From assembly GCF_900240285.1 (NCBI RefSeq), contig NZ_OESS01000001.1:1-64000 (forward strand): a stretch of DNA of 64,000 bases, read 5' to 3'. A program made the position numbers and the translations under genes. The stretch is from Halobacillus sp. Marseille-P3879. Its GTDB lineage: Bacteria > Bacillota > Bacilli > Bacillales > Halobacillaceae. The notes beneath the pieces are model-generated. The model saw only the letters and a list, made by a program, of their open reading frames with translations. It made no database searches and was not told the DNA's origin. Below, in pieces: positions 40,709 through 50,854 of the stretch; positions within the stretch are counted from its first letter, which is position 1; every line of letters starts with the position of its first letter.

Positions 40709-42064
40709 CTAGTGTGCTTTCAGCTGTTCTGTAATTTCATCAAGTTCTTTTTGCAGCTGCTGATCGGTAGAAATCATCTTAGAGATTTTTTCATGGGCGT
40801 GAATGACCGTTGTGTGGTCACGACCCCCAAACTCCTCTCCTATTTTAGGAAGAGAGAAATCTGTTAATTCTCTTGATAGATACATAGCGATTTGACGTGG
40901 GAAGGCCACAGATTTCGTCCGTTTTTTAGCAGGAAAATCTTCCAAACGCACATTATACTTTTCCCCTACCATTTCCTGAATGGCTTCGATTGTAATCACT
41001 CGTGGTTTAGAGCTTGGAATGATATCTTTTAATGCTTCTGCAGCGAGAGAAGCATTAATATCATGATTAATTAAAGAAGAATAAGCAACAACACGAATAA
41101 GTGCACCTTCAAGCTCACGAATGTTTGTATCAATCTGGTTGGCTATATAAAGCATAACCTCATTAGGAATATCGAGCCCTTCAGCCTTCGCTTTTTTCCG
41201 TAAAATGGCGATTCTTGTTTCTAAGTCCGGCGGGGTGATATCGGTAATCAAGCCCCATTCAAATCTTGAACGCAAGCGATCCTCTAAAGTAGGAATTTCT
41301 TTAGGAGGGCGGTCACTGGAGATGACGATCTGCTTGCTTTCCTCGTGTAACGTATTAAATGTATGGAAAAATTCTTCCTGGGTTTGTTCTTTTCCAGCTA
41401 AGAATTGAATATCATCTATTAATAAAACGTCGACACTTCGATATTTGTTTCGAAAATTGACGGCTTTGTTGTCACGAATGGAATTGATGAACTCATTCGT
41501 GAATTTTTCCGAAGATAAATAAACCACTTTGGCGTTTGGATTATGGTCTAATACATAGTGGCCGATAGCGTGCATCAGGTGGGTTTTGCCCAGCCCGACA
41601 CCCCCGTAGATAAAGAGAGGATTGTAGGCTTTTGCAGGCGCTTCAGCTACAGCCAGCGAAGCGGCATGAGCGAATCTGTTGCCAGAGCCAATCACAAATG
41701 TATCAAATGTGTACTTGGAATTAAGCATGCTTTGAGTCGACTCATCATTGCCCGAATTCCGTACATCAGGTGCTTTCTTATCAGCCAGCTTCACGTCATC
41801 AAGCTGATCATCCTTTGTTTCCGGAATAATAAATTTAGTGTTCAGCTCAGCTCCGGTTACTTCATGTAATGTTTCAATGATGAGGCCTTCATATTGATTT
41901 TCCAGCCAATCCCGTGCGAATTCATTTGGAGCTACGATGATTAAGGTATTTTCGTTTAGAGAATCTGCTTTTGTTGCTTTCAACCACGTTTCGAAACTAG
42001 GTTTACTAATCTTCTCTTTCATCTTTTCTAACGTGTTGTCCCATAATTCGTGTATATTCTCCAA
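40709..42064 (-). CDS. dnaA: Chromosomal replication initiator DnaA
   Basis: DnaA binds the DnaA boxes and melts the origin. The 451-residue protein has the DnaD/SirA-facing N-terminal domain I (about 1-80), a variable linker (85-115), the AAA+ core with Walker [10 protein letters not shown] and Walker B LLIDDIQF, and the domain IV helix-turn-helix with [12 protein letters not shown]. The start is TTG after GGGGTGAAATC, and the protein opens [14 protein letters not shown] as in relatives. Confidence 0.98.
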   Translation of the reverse strand: MENIHELWDNTLEKMKEKISKPSFETWLKATKADSLNENTLIIVAPNEFARDWLENQYEGLIIETLHEVTGAELNTKFIIPETKDDQLDDVKLADKKAPDVRNSGNDESTQSMLNSKYTFDTFVIGSGNRFAHAASLAVAEAPAKAYNPLFIYGGVGLGKTHLMHAIGHYVLDHNPNAKVVYLSSEKFTNEFINSIRDNKAVNFRNKYRSVDVLLIDDIQFLAGKEQTQEEFFHTFNTLHEESKQIVISSDRPPKEIPTLEDRLRSRFEWGLITDITPPDLETRIAILRKKAKAEGLDIPNEVMLYIANQIDTNIRELEGALIRVVAYSSLINHDINASLAAEALKDIIPSSKPRVITIEAIQEMVGEKYNVRLEDFPAKKRTKSVAFPRQIAMYLSRELTDFSLPKIGEEFGGRDHTTVIHAHEKISKMISTDQQLQKELDEITEQLKAH

Positions 42065-42147
42065 GATTTCACCCCTTTCTCCCGTTTAAAGAAAACAAAA
42101 AAACCTTCCGTTCTCTTTTTCGAACGACGTCAAAAGATCGAAAGGCT

Positions 42148-42175
42148 ATTGTACAATGTTTGTTTAATGTGTAAA
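42148..42175 (-). promoter_or_regulatory. dnaA promoter (sigma-A)
   Basis: On the minus strand TTTACA (42170-42175) and TACAAT (42148-42153) are spaced by 16 bp, about 85 bp upstream of dnaA and just downstream of the DnaA-box cluster, consistent with autoregulation by DnaA. Confidence 0.65.
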
Positions 42176-42246
42176 GGATGCTCCTTCGTGATTGGATGTG
42201 GATGCATGCATACTTATACAAAGGAGAATCATCCAGGTTATTTTCA

Positions 42247-42522
42247 TTATCCACACAGATGTTGATAAGTGTTTTAACAAGTGTGTTAATAAATGTCCAC
42301 ACGTTATCCACAGATTGTGTATAGTTTTTTGACTGCACGAATTTAATTCATGGTTAAACACAAATATAATACCAGATAAAATCAGTTCATGCAATGGTTT
42401 TAAAGAACTTATCCACAAGCCCCACAACTTGTAGACAATCTTTTTCCACAATACTAGATTTTGTGATTATCTTGTCGATATTTGTTGTGGATACTGTAAA
42501 ATGGACGAAAAAGTTATTCACA
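42247..42522. other. oriC upstream DnaA-box cluster (incAB-like)
   Basis: Perfect TTATCCACA boxes lie at 42247-42255, 42304-42312 and 42409-42417. One-mismatch boxes lie at 42260-42268 (TGTTGATAA), 42442-42450 (TTTTCCACA), 42486-42494 (TGTGGATAC) and 42514-42522 (TTATTCACA). The cluster fills the dnaA-proximal half of the rpmH-dnaA gap. This is the upstream half of the bipartite origin. Confidence 0.92.
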
Positions 42523-42852
42523 GTCCGTGTGAATGTTCGCTAAAAGATTCTATCATTCGACATAATGTGTTATGCAACAGATACTGTTATATAACGGGTC
42601 GGTTTACTTAAATCAAGGGGCCTGTTAGTTGAAGAGCCATGCTGTAGGATCCGTACAATCAGATCATTTCCAGAAGAGTGATTAGAAGAATTTATTACAA
42701 ACGATTGGACATTTTGGAGAAAATCAACACCATTTCATAGAGATTCTATCGAAGAAATTTTTATCCATTCACACCATCCATAGAGGAAAAGGCTGGCTGC
42801 CGTTTCTCTTTTCAGCAATAGAATGTAGTGAATCTATTCGGACAAATGGTGA
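42523..42852. other. Origin-flanking intergenic DNA without a gene
   Basis: The rpmH-proximal half of the origin gap has no convincing gene. One open frame near 42690-42856 is uninterrupted for about 50 codons but has no start codon with a ribosome-binding site. No further consensus DnaA box was found here. Confidence 0.5.
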
Positions 42853-42881
42853 TTGACATAGAATGAGCAATTGATTATAAT
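42853..42881 (+). promoter_or_regulatory. rpmH-rnpA promoter (consensus sigma-A)
   Basis: TTGACA (42853-42858) and TATAAT (42876-42881) are both perfect and separated by 17 bp. It is the strongest promoter in the window by sequence. Confidence 0.93.
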
Positions 42882-42945
42882 TATCGGGACTGCCTTTTAG
42901 ATGTATGTTATGTAATTGGAATTTTCCTCAGGAGGTGTATATATA

Positions 42946-43080
42946 ATGAAACGCACATTTCAACCAAATAAGCGTAAACGTAAGAAAGTACATGGATTCC
43001 GCAGCCGCATGAGCACAAAGAATGGTCGTAAAGTTCTTGCTCGCCGCCGCAGCAAAGGAAGAAAAGTTATATCAGCATAG
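42946..43080 (+). CDS. rpmH: 50S ribosomal protein L34
   Basis: The 44-residue, highly basic protein starts [19 protein letters not shown] and ends with [12 protein letters not shown], diagnostic for L34. AGGAGGTG lies at proper distance before the ATG at 42946. It is first in the rpmH-rnpA-yidC-jag series on the right side of oriC. Confidence 0.99.
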   Translation: MKRTFQPNKRKRKKVHGFRSRMSTKNGRKVLARRRSKGRKVISA

Positions 43081-43081
43081 G

Positions 43082-43110
43082 CCACTGAGATCTTCAGTGG
43101 TCTTTTTTCT
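43082..43110 (+). terminator. Attenuator hairpin between rpmH and rnpA
   Basis: CCACTGA pairs with TCAGTGG, followed by about eight Ts. Placed between rpmH and rnpA, it would reduce transcription of rnpA relative to the ribosomal protein gene. Confidence 0.85.
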
Positions 43111-43160
43111 AGTTTATGTGAAGGCGCGAGCGCTTTTCTGTTCGGAGGGGTCATAAGGTC

Positions 43161-43514
43161 ATGAAGAAAGCTTACCGCATAAAAAAGAATAAAGAGTTCC
43201 AGCAAGTATTTCAGCATGGTCAGTCATTTGCCAATCGACAGCTCGTCCTTTATTACTTAAAGAGAAAGGAACAATCCCATTTCCGAATTGGTTTATCTGT
43301 CAGTAAAAAAATTGGACACGCCGTCATGAGAAACCAGATCAAAAGGTATTTACGCCAAGCCTTTCTCGAGATGGAAGATCAAATCAAGCCAGATTATGAC
43401 CTCGTCATTATTGCGAGGAAACCAACTAATCAAATGGATTTCCATGAAATAAAGAGCAGCTTGACTCATGTTCTTCATAAATCAAAGTTATTGAACAAGA
43501 AGTCGCGAAACTGA
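43161..43514 (+). CDS. rnpA: Ribonuclease P protein component
   Basis: RnpA is the protein partner of the RNase P ribozyme that matures tRNA 5' ends. The 117-residue basic protein has [45 protein letters not shown] (the RNR-type motif) and [16 protein letters not shown] lies upstream. The gene overlaps nothing and is followed by yidC. Confidence 0.97.
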   Translation: MKKAYRIKKNKEFQQVFQHGQSFANRQLVLYYLKRKEQSHFRIGLSVSKKIGHAVMRNQIKRYLRQAFLEMEDQIKPDYDLVIIARKPTNQMDFHEIKSSLTHVLHKSKLLNKKSRN

Positions 43515-43592
43515 CAATTTTATATAGTCACTGCCTATCAAAAAGTGCTACACTATTTAATAGTGACAGTGAATGTGTAAGGAGGAAGGACG

Positions 43593-44354
43593 TTGCGTAA
43601 CAAATGGATAGCATTACTTGCAATGACAGGTGTGCTTACGTTCTTATCCGGGTGTACCGAAATTAATCAGGAAATCACCGAGGATAGTACAGGTTTTTGG
43701 AATGAATATATTGTTTATCCCTTATCTCAAACATTACAATTTTTTGCCGATTCAACAAATGGAAGCTATGGTCTTTCGATCATTATCGTAACGATTATTA
43801 TTCGATTACTCCTGCTTCCGCTTAACGTTAAGCAGCTGAAGAGCTCAAAGGCCATGCAGGAAATTCAGCCTCAACTTCAAGAGCTGCGTCAGAAGTACAG
43901 CTCGAAGGATCAAAAAACACAACAGCAGCTTCAGCAGGAAACGATGCAGCTTTTCCAGAAAAACGGTGTTAACCCGCTGGCTGGTTGTCTGCCGATTATC
44001 GTACAAATGCCGGTATTGATTGGTTTTTACCATGCAATTATGCGTACCGAAACGATTCAGACGCACGACTTCCTATGGCTGCAGCTGGGAACAGCAGATC
44101 CGTTCCTGGCGATTTTGACAGCTGCAACTACATTTTTACAACAAAAATTAATGATGGCCGGAGGAGCAGCGGCTCAAAATCCGCAAATGCAAATGATGCT
44201 TTACATCATGCCGCTTATGATCGGTACCTTTGCGTTCTTCTTCCCATCTGCATTAGCTTTATACTGGATCGTCGGTAACATCGTTATGATCTTACAAACT
44301 ATTTTTATTCGTAAGCCTATGATGAAAGATACGACGGGAGGCACAGCCAAGTGA
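43593..44354 (+). CDS. spoIIIJ: Membrane protein insertase YidC/OxaA (SpoIIIJ type)
   Basis: The 253-residue YidC1-type insertase has a lipoprotein signal with LSGC (Cys21), five membrane helices and the conserved positively charged groove segment near [13 protein letters not shown]. subtilis SpoIIIJ is also needed for sigma-G activation in sporulation. The start is TTG after AAGGAGGAAGGACG. The last four bases overlap the GTG of jag. Confidence 0.95.
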   Translation: MRNKWIALLAMTGVLTFLSGCTEINQEITEDSTGFWNEYIVYPLSQTLQFFADSTNGSYGLSIIIVTIIIRLLLLPLNVKQLKSSKAMQEIQPQLQELRQKYSSKDQKTQQQLQQETMQLFQKNGVNPLAGCLPIIVQMPVLIGFYHAIMRTETIQTHDFLWLQLGTADPFLAILTAATTFLQQKLMMAGGAAAQNPQMQMMLYIMPLMIGTFAFFFPSALALYWIVGNIVMILQTIFIRKPMMKDTTGGTAK

Positions 44355-44968
44355 AGCAGCTGACTGCTACTGGAACTACAGTTGAAGAAGCGGTCCAATC
44401 AGCACTAGAACAATTACAGACATCAAAGGACCAGGTAAACGTGGAAGTCATTGATGAAGGTAAAAAAGGATTTTTTGGAGTTTTTGGAACAAAACCGGCG
44501 ATTGTAAAAGTCGCCATTCAGAAGGATCCTGTGCAGGACGCCGAATCATTCATCTTAGAAGTAGCAGAACAAATGGGGGCCCCTGTTCAAGTGAAGTCAG
44601 AAACAAGCGGGCGTGAAATTTTTATTGAAATGACAGGCGAAAAAATCGCCATGTTAATCGGTAAACGTGGACAAACTCTTAACTCTCTGCAGTACCTGGC
44701 GCAACTAGCCGTCAATCGAGATAACGATCAGTATTTTACCATCATTCTCGATGCTGAAAACTATCGGGAAAGACGTAAAGAAACACTTGAAAATCTAGCT
44801 CAGCGCCTTGCTGAAAAAGCAGTGCGCATGAGAACATCAGTAAACCTGGAACCAATGCCGTCTTATGAACGAAAGATTATTCATGCAGCACTGCAGGATC
44901 ACGAAAAAGTCGAAACAGCATCAGCAGGAAATGATCCAAAACGCCATGTTGTGATCCGTCCGGTTTAA
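44351..44968 (+). CDS. jag: RNA-binding protein Jag (KhpB, SpoIIIJ-associated)
   Basis: The 205-residue protein has the Jag N-terminal domain (about 1-50; [14 protein letters not shown]), a KH domain (about 75-150 with [17 protein letters not shown]) and an R3H domain at the end ([14 protein letters not shown]). KhpB with KhpA binds RNA and affects cell elongation in Firmicutes. It starts with a GTG overlapping the yidC stop, so the two are coupled. Confidence 0.96.
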   Translation: MKQLTATGTTVEEAVQSALEQLQTSKDQVNVEVIDEGKKGFFGVFGTKPAIVKVAIQKDPVQDAESFILEVAEQMGAPVQVKSETSGREIFIEMTGEKIAMLIGKRGQTLNSLQYLAQLAVNRDNDQYFTIILDAENYRERRKETLENLAQRLAEKAVRMRTSVNLEPMPSYERKIIHAALQDHEKVETASAGNDPKRHVVIRPV

Positions 44969-44970
44969 TA

Positions 44971-45009
44971 GAAATACTTCTGTCTCTACAGGCAGGAGTA
45001 TTTTTTATT
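44971..45009 (+). terminator. Terminator after jag
   Basis: AATACTTCTG pairs with CAGGCAGGAGTATT with a small bulge, followed by six Ts. Confidence 0.8.
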
Positions 45010-45098
45010 GTAAAAATCAGAGCAATCGCTGGATAGGATTGGCGGTTAACTAGATGCTGAAAGAGTTATGGGGAACAAGGGAAAGAACCTGTTTACCT

Positions 45099-45244
45099 GT
45101 GGATGAAGAAATTTTATTGCTCGTATAGAAAGTTATTCACATGTGGATAATTTGTGTTAAGTCTTCCCAAAACACCCCAATGTGTGATAATCTATTATGT
45201 TAGTGAGTTTAAAAATTTAACTAAACTGATCCCCATGTGGATAA
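45099..45244. promoter_or_regulatory. DnaA-box cluster upstream of mnmE
   Basis: Two perfect boxes, TGTGGATAA at 45142-45150 and 45236-45244, together with TTATTCACA (45133-45141, abutting the first) and TGTGGATGA (45099-45107), flank a possible extended -10 promoter (TGTGATAAT, 45183-45191). The cluster may regulate mnmE-mnmG-rsmG or titrate DnaA. It fills the 311-bp jag-mnmE gap. Confidence 0.8.
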
Positions 45245-45279
45245 CTATATAGGATAACTAGTAAAGGAGGTGACCGCGT

Positions 45280-46656
45280 GTGGAAATGGATACGATTACG
45301 GCGATCTCAACACCAATGGGAGAAGGAGCTATCGCAATCGTTCGATTAAGCGGTCCTGAGGCTGTATCGATTGCAGACTCTTTATTTCGAGGAAAAGATT
45401 TAAATCAAGTGGAGACCCATACGATGCATTATGGTAAACTGATTGACCCTGAGACAGGAGACATTGCTGAAGAAGTAATGGTATCTGTAATGCGGGCGCC
45501 GAAGACGTTCACCCGTGAAGATGTTGTCGAAATCAACTGTCACGGCGGATTAGTATCGGTCAACCGCGTGCTGGAAATCGCGTTGGCGAATGGAGCACGG
45601 CTGGCTGAACCGGGAGAATTTACGAAGCGTGCTTTTATGAACGGCCGGATCGACCTTTCCCAGGCGGAAGCCGTCATGGATCTGATCCGCGCCAAGACGG
45701 ATCGAGCGATGAACGTAGCTTTAAAGCAGATGGATGGACGACTATCCCACTTGATTCAGGATCTGCGCCAGAAGCTGCTTGAAACCCTCGCTCACGTAGA
45801 AGTAAATATTGACTACCCGGAGTACGACGATGTTGAGGAAATGTCGAATGAGATGATGCGTGAGAAAACGCGGGAAGTCCTGCAGGAAGTCGAACAGCTG
45901 TTAGAGACCGCACGCCAGGGGAAAATCTTGCGTGAAGGACTGGGTACAGCGATTATCGGCAGACCGAACGTTGGTAAATCTTCGTTGATGAACGCGCTCG
46001 TCCATGAAAATAAAGCGATCGTTACAGAAGTGCCCGGTACAACCCGGGATGTGATTGAAGAATACGTTAACGTCCGCGGCGTTCCTTTACGTTTAATTGA
46101 TACGGCAGGTATCCGGGAAACCGAAGACATCGTTGAGCGAATCGGTGTCGAACGCTCAAGGCAGGTTTTACAGGAAGCCGATCTCATCCTCCTCGTGTTA
46201 AACTATGGAGATGAGTTAACCGAAGAAGATAAGAAGCTCTTTGAAGCAGTAAACGACCTGAACATTATTGTAATTGTAAATAAAATGGACCTCGATCCAA
46301 AGCTGGACCTTGAAGAAGTAAAAAGGTTAGCAGGAGATCATCCTGTGATTTCCACAGCACTCATTCGTGAAGAAGGCATCGATCAGCTCGAAAACGCCAT
46401 CGCTGACACGTTCTTCGAAGGTGATCTGGATGCCGGCGATATGACTTATGTTTCAAACGTAAGGCATGTGCAGCTGCTCAAGCAGGCTAAACAGGCTTTA
46501 GAAGATGCACAGAACGGCATGGATATGGATGTTCCGATCGATGTTGTCCAAATCGATGTGACGCGGACATGGGAGCTGCTTGGCGAAATCATTGGTGATG
46601 CGGTCCACGAAAGTTTAATTGACCAGCTGTTTTCACAGTTTTGCTTAGGGAAATAA
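45280..46656 (+). CDS. mnmE: tRNA uridine-5-carboxymethylaminomethyl modification GTPase MnmE
   Basis: MnmE with MnmG modifies the wobble uridine of several tRNAs. The 458-residue protein has the N-terminal tetrahydrofolate-binding domain, a G domain with GRPNVGKSS, the EVPGTTRDV switch and NKMDL, and the C-terminal CLGK with its essential cysteine. The GTG at 45280 follows AAAGGAGGTGA; an ATG two codons in is also possible. It heads mnmE-mnmG-rsmG. Confidence 0.97.
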   Translation: MEMDTITAISTPMGEGAIAIVRLSGPEAVSIADSLFRGKDLNQVETHTMHYGKLIDPETGDIAEEVMVSVMRAPKTFTREDVVEINCHGGLVSVNRVLEIALANGARLAEPGEFTKRAFMNGRIDLSQAEAVMDLIRAKTDRAMNVALKQMDGRLSHLIQDLRQKLLETLAHVEVNIDYPEYDDVEEMSNEMMREKTREVLQEVEQLLETARQGKILREGLGTAIIGRPNVGKSSLMNALVHENKAIVTEVPGTTRDVIEEYVNVRGVPLRLIDTAGIRETEDIVERIGVERSRQVLQEADLILLVLNYGDELTEEDKKLFEAVNDLNIIVIVNKMDLDPKLDLEEVKRLAGDHPVISTALIREEGIDQLENAIADTFFEGDLDAGDMTYVSNVRHVQLLKQAKQALEDAQNGMDMDVPIDVVQIDVTRTWELLGEIIGDAVHESLIDQLFSQFCLGK

Positions 46657-46683
46657 AAATTTATTAAAGGAGAGACAACCAAA

Positions 46684-48573
46684 ATGACTTACAATGCAGG
46701 GCATTATGATGTAATTGTTATTGGTGCCGGTCATGCTGGAGTGGAAGCAGGGCTTGCAGCTGCCAAACGCGGCGCAAAGACGCTCATGCTGACACTAAAC
46801 TTAGATTTGGTTGCATTTATGCCGTGTAACCCGTCTATCGGCGGACCGGCAAAAGGGGTAGTCGTTCGCGAGATTGATGCGCTGGGCGGCGCCATGGGGA
46901 AAGTTATTGATAAAACGCATATTCAAATGCGTCTGTTAAATACAAGAAAAGGGCCGGCTGTACGTGCGCTTCGTGCGCAGGCCGACAAGCCTTTATATAT
47001 TAAAGAAATGAAACGAGTACTGGAAAGCCAGGAGAACTTAACGCTTCGCCAAGGAATGGTAGAGAAACTGCTCGTTGAAGACGATGAAATTAAAGGAGTT
47101 GTCACCGAAACGAAAGCAGCGTATTACGCGCCAACCGTTATTGTAACCACAGGAACGTTTATGCGCGGACGCGTTATTATTGGTGACCTTTCCTACGAGA
47201 GTGGTCCTAATAACCAGCGTACTTCAGTTTCTCTGTCTGAGCAGCTGGAAGAGCTCGGCATTGAAATGGTCCGTTTTAAAACAGGAACGCCAATGCGTGT
47301 TAACAGTCGTACCATCGACTATTCCAAAACAGAAATACAGCCCGGGGAAGAAGAGCCGCGTTTCTTCTCCTATGAAACGACGGAATTTATTACTGACCAA
47401 ATTCCTTGCTGGCTGACGTATACGAACGAAGAAACGCACAAAATCATCAACGACAATCTTGGGTTGTCTGCCATGTATTCCGGCATGATTAAAGGAACCG
47501 GGCCGCGTTACTGCCCGTCAATTGAAGATAAGATTGTCCGATTTAACGACAAGCCTCGTCACCAGATTTTCCTTGAGCCGGAAGGACGTGACACAGAAGA
47601 AGTGTACGTGCAGGGACTTTCAACCTCCTTGCCTGAGTATATTCAGAAGGAAATGATGGAAACCGTTCCGGGTCTAGAGAAAGCAGAAATCATGCGAGCA
47701 GGCTACGCGATTGAGTACGATTCCGTTGTCCCAACAACACTTTGGCCGACGCTTGAAACGAAGAAAATCGGCGGTCTGTTTACAGCCGGACAAATCAACG
47801 GGACATCCGGTTATGAAGAAGCAGCAGGTCAAGGGCTGATGGCCGGCATTAATGCTGCGGCGAAAGCCCTCGACCTTGAAACACTGATTCTCGATCGCTC
47901 CCAGAGCTATATCGGTGTCATGATCGATGACCTTGTGACAAAAGGAACGGATGAGCCTTATCGTCTGCTGACATCACGTGCAGAATTCCGTTTGATGCTT
48001 CGTCACGATAATGCCGACCTCCGTCTTACGGAAATCGGCCATAAAATCGGAACGATCTCTGATGAGCGCTACGAACGTTTCCTTGAGAAAAAGCGTTTGA
48101 TTGAGGAAGAGAAACAACGTTTGGAGAATGTCATTCTAAAACCAACAGAAGAGGTTCAGGCTGCTATCGAGGCATCAGGCGGAAGCCCGCTTAAAGAAGC
48201 AGTTCGTGCAACAGATCTTCTCCGTCGACCGGAAATGAAATACGATGTCATTGCAAAGCTTACACCAAGTGAAGTTTCACTAAGTGATGAAGTAGAAGAG
48301 CAAGTTGAAATCCAGGTGAAATACACGGGTTATATTAAAAAAGCTCTTGATCAAATTGAACGGATGCGTAAGATGGAAACCAAGACAATTCCTGAAGATA
48401 TTGATTACGATGAGATACACGGTCTGGCAACAGAAGCCCGCGACCGCTTAAAACAAGTGCGTCCTCTGTCTGTAGGGCAGGCTTCCCGTGTGTCCGGAGT
48501 AAATCCAGCAGACGTTTCCATCCTGCTCGTTTATATTGAACAGGGGAATATCGCCCGCGTTTCCGGCGAATAA
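46684..48573 (+). CDS. mnmG: tRNA uridine modification enzyme MnmG (GidA)
   Basis: The 629-residue FAD-dependent partner of MnmE has the N-terminal dinucleotide fold [10 protein letters not shown] (about 14-23), the conserved [11 protein letters not shown] block, and the [17 protein letters not shown] segment. The C-terminal helical domain binds tRNA. AAAGGAGAG precedes the ATG, 27 bp after mnmE. Confidence 0.98.
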   Translation: MTYNAGHYDVIVIGAGHAGVEAGLAAAKRGAKTLMLTLNLDLVAFMPCNPSIGGPAKGVVVREIDALGGAMGKVIDKTHIQMRLLNTRKGPAVRALRAQADKPLYIKEMKRVLESQENLTLRQGMVEKLLVEDDEIKGVVTETKAAYYAPTVIVTTGTFMRGRVIIGDLSYESGPNNQRTSVSLSEQLEELGIEMVRFKTGTPMRVNSRTIDYSKTEIQPGEEEPRFFSYETTEFITDQIPCWLTYTNEETHKIINDNLGLSAMYSGMIKGTGPRYCPSIEDKIVRFNDKPRHQIFLEPEGRDTEEVYVQGLSTSLPEYIQKEMMETVPGLEKAEIMRAGYAIEYDSVVPTTLWPTLETKKIGGLFTAGQINGTSGYEEAAGQGLMAGINAAAKALDLETLILDRSQSYIGVMIDDLVTKGTDEPYRLLTSRAEFRLMLRHDNADLRLTEIGHKIGTISDERYERFLEKKRLIEEEKQRLENVILKPTEEVQAAIEASGGSPLKEAVRATDLLRRPEMKYDVIAKLTPSEVSLSDEVEEQVEIQVKYTGYIKKALDQIERMRKMETKTIPEDIDYDEIHGLATEARDRLKQVRPLSVGQASRVSGVNPADVSILLVYIEQGNIARVSGE

Positions 48574-48588
48574 GGAAAGGATGACGGT

Positions 48589-49305
48589 ATGGATAAGCAA
48601 ACCTTTCTTACAGCATTAAAAGATCAAGGCATTGATCTGAATGAGCAGCAGGTAAAGCAGTTTGAACACTATTTTGAAATTCTGGCCGAGTGGAATGAAA
48701 AGATGAATCTAACAGCGATTACGGATCGTGAGGGCGTGTATTTAAAGCACTTTTACGATTCTTTAACGGCTGCTTTCTACTACGATTTCAGCCAGCCGCT
48801 CCGTATTTGTGATGTGGGAGCGGGGGCTGGTTTTCCAAGCATCCCGTTAAAGATCGCTTTCCCTCATTTGAAAGTAACCATTGTCGATTCTTTAAAGAAA
48901 CGAATCACCTTTTTGAATCACTTAGCCCATGAATTAGGCTTGAATGATGTCGCTTTTTATCACGACCGTGCGGAGAACTTCGGCAAAAACGCGAAGTTTC
49001 GTGAAGGGTATGACCTCGTAATGGGGCGTGCTGTGGCCAGGATGTCCGTTCTTAGTGAATTGTGCCTGCCGCTCACTGAAAAAGGCGGCGTGTTTATGGC
49101 GATGAAGGGTCCCAACTTAGAAGAAGAAATGCAGGATGCTCAAACAGCCATTCAAACAGTTGGAGGCGAAGTCGTCGATGTTCATACGTTTGAGCTGCCG
49201 GAAAGTGGCGGCGAAAGGAACATCGCATTAATTGAAAAGCGTCGGAAAACACCGAAGAAATATCCGAGGAAGGCTGGCACACCAAATAAAGATCCGATTC
49301 AGTAA
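48589..49305 (+). CDS. rsmG: 16S rRNA (guanine-527-N7)-methyltransferase RsmG (GidB)
   Basis: RsmG methylates G527 of 16S rRNA. The 238-residue protein shows the SAM-binding motif [16 protein letters not shown] (about 77-92), [10 protein letters not shown] and the conserved [10 protein letters not shown]. The tail ([14 protein letters not shown]) contacts RNA. AAAGGATGACGGT precedes the ATG. In most Bacillaceae noc and parAB follow; here a terminator and unrelated genes follow. Confidence 0.97.
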   Translation: MDKQTFLTALKDQGIDLNEQQVKQFEHYFEILAEWNEKMNLTAITDREGVYLKHFYDSLTAAFYYDFSQPLRICDVGAGAGFPSIPLKIAFPHLKVTIVDSLKKRITFLNHLAHELGLNDVAFYHDRAENFGKNAKFREGYDLVMGRAVARMSVLSELCLPLTEKGGVFMAMKGPNLEEEMQDAQTAIQTVGGEVVDVHTFELPESGGERNIALIEKRRKTPKKYPRKAGTPNKDPIQ

Positions 49306-49353
49306 CAAGTTCTTTTACAGCTTGCCGCCTGGATCCTGCAGTGAAGCCAATAC

Positions 49354-49394
49354 TAAAACACCTTTTTCCCTGTCAGGGAAGAAGGTGTTTTTTT
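49354..49394 (+). terminator. rsmG terminator
   Basis: AACACCTTTTTCCC pairs with GGGAAGAAGGTGTT around a short loop, followed by seven Ts. Confidence 0.92.
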
Positions 49395-49456
49395 ATTCAT
49401 TAAGAATCTAAGAAAAACTACCACTTCGGCCATTGGCTTTGGCCGTTTCTGACATA

Positions 49457-50260
49457 TCAGGAGAGCAGCTTTAATAATTCCTCGTTAAATTTGTCACGCT
49501 CATCATAAATGAGACCGTGTCCGCTTTCTTCAAATGCTATTAAATGGCTGCCGGAAATTCTCTGCTTCAGCTCGAGGGCAAAATTGTAGTCGCAGATCTC
49601 ATCTTTCTTTCCATGCATAATCGTCACGGGAACTTGAATTTGATCCAGTTCCCCTCGTAAATCTTCATCTCTCAGCGATTCTGCGCATGCAATTGTTCCG
49701 TGGGCTGAAGCCTGGAGACCTAAACCAAGAAACCATTGATGCAGAGGCTCAGAAATAATGGACTGATAGAAATTGCTTCCGAAATCGTTGAGGGCGGCTG
49801 GACGATCCTGCTTAATGGAATGAATCAATCCGCTTACTTCTTCCTTCGGCATACCGAACTCATAGCCATCTTGTCTTGTGAAGCTTGGTGCGGCAGCCCC
49901 GATTAAGATTAATTTAGCCAGCTCTTCATTGGCATACTTAGTGGCATAACGTATAGAAACGGGGCCGCCCATGGAGAAGCCAGCCAAATAAAAGCTCTCA
50001 AGCTGTAAATATTCCACAATAATTTTCACATCGTTGGCCAGCGTGTCGTAATCGTAGCCAAAAGCAGGTTTGTCCGATTGTCCAAAGCCTCTGAGGTCAA
50101 TGCCGATGAAGCGGTAGCCTTTTTTCGGCAGTTCGTTCATTTGATATTCGAACATTTGATGGTTTAAAGGCCAACCGTGAATAAAGACAATCGGCTGCCC
50201 TTCCCCAATGTCCTGTACGAATAATTCCACGTGGTGATCGACTTCTATAAAATGAGACAT
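49457..50260 (-). CDS. Alpha/beta hydrolase
   Basis: The 267-residue protein has the oxyanion motif HGWP (about 29-32), the nucleophile elbow GFSMGG (Ser about 96), Asp in HGKKDEICD, and the catalytic His in EESGHG. It resembles esterases of the non-heme chloroperoxidase/RsbQ group. A physiological substrate cannot be named. AAAGGAGCAGG precedes the ATG. It is a single gene transcribed toward rsmG. Confidence 0.85.
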   Translation of the reverse strand: MSHFIEVDHHVELFVQDIGEGQPIVFIHGWPLNHQMFEYQMNELPKKGYRFIGIDLRGFGQSDKPAFGYDYDTLANDVKIIVEYLQLESFYLAGFSMGGPVSIRYATKYANEELAKLILIGAAAPSFTRQDGYEFGMPKEEVSGLIHSIKQDRPAALNDFGSNFYQSIISEPLHQWFLGLGLQASAHGTIACAESLRDEDLRGELDQIQVPVTIMHGKKDEICDYNFALELKQRISGSHLIAFEESGHGLIYDERDKFNEELLKLLS

Positions 50261-50356
50261 AGTATCCTGCTCCTTTTTTTCTTTTCATGTTCTTCTTCCC
50301 CGCTTTGCATATTTTAAACTTTTAGGTAGGATGACTAGAAAAGGAGGTCGTGGATT

Positions 50357-50854
50357 ATGGAAATTGTGGTCGTTGCAGATACCCATCTGCCGAAAGGAAA
50401 CAGAAAGCTTCCTGAGAGGCTTGTGGAGGAAATGAAAAAGGCGGACTTAGTCATTCACGCGGGGGATTGGCAGACCGTTGATATTTATGAGCAGTTCCAG
50501 CAATTTGGTGAACTGAAAGGGGTCTATGGAAACGTAGACAGTAAAGAAGTACAGGAAGCAGTTCCGCGAAGACACGTATTGCATCTCAATGGCTTTACGA
50601 TAGGAGTCGTTCACGGCCATGGAGAAAAGAAGACGACGGAGAAGCGGGTTTACGAAGAGTTTGCCGAGGAAGAGGCAGACCTGATTATTTTCGGTCACTC
50701 CCACCTTCCCCTGCTGAAGTTTGTCAAACAAACGCTGCTGTTTAATCCAGGTTCGGCAACTGATAAGCGCCGCCTTCCTTATTACTCATTTGGAAAGTTG
50801 ACGCTCGACGATCAGATCCATGCGGAGCATATTTTTTATTCTTCCTTGCTTTGA
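50357..50854 (+). CDS. YfcE/MJ0936 family metallophosphoesterase
   Basis: The 165-residue calcineurin-like phosphodiesterase shows the metal ligands in order: ADTH (8-11), HAGDW (34-38), GNVD (about 58-61), VHGHG (about 84-88) and GHSHLP (about 113-118). Such YfcE-type enzymes hydrolyse phosphodiesters in vitro; the native substrate is unknown. AAAGGAGGTCG precedes the ATG. Its last 19 bases overlap the end of the opposing nei gene. Confidence 0.9.
   Translation: MEIVVVADTHLPKGNRKLPERLVEEMKKADLVIHAGDWQTVDIYEQFQQFGELKGVYGNVDSKEVQEAVPRRHVLHLNGFTIGVVHGHGEKKTTEKRVYEEFAEEEADLIIFGHSHLPLLKFVKQTLLFNPGSATDKRRLPYYSFGKLTLDDQIHAEHIFYSSLL

Noticed and set aside
42690-42856. Possible gene remnant in the rpmH-dnaA gap
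   Set aside because: About 50 open codons without start or ribosome-binding site; no recognisable protein similarity.
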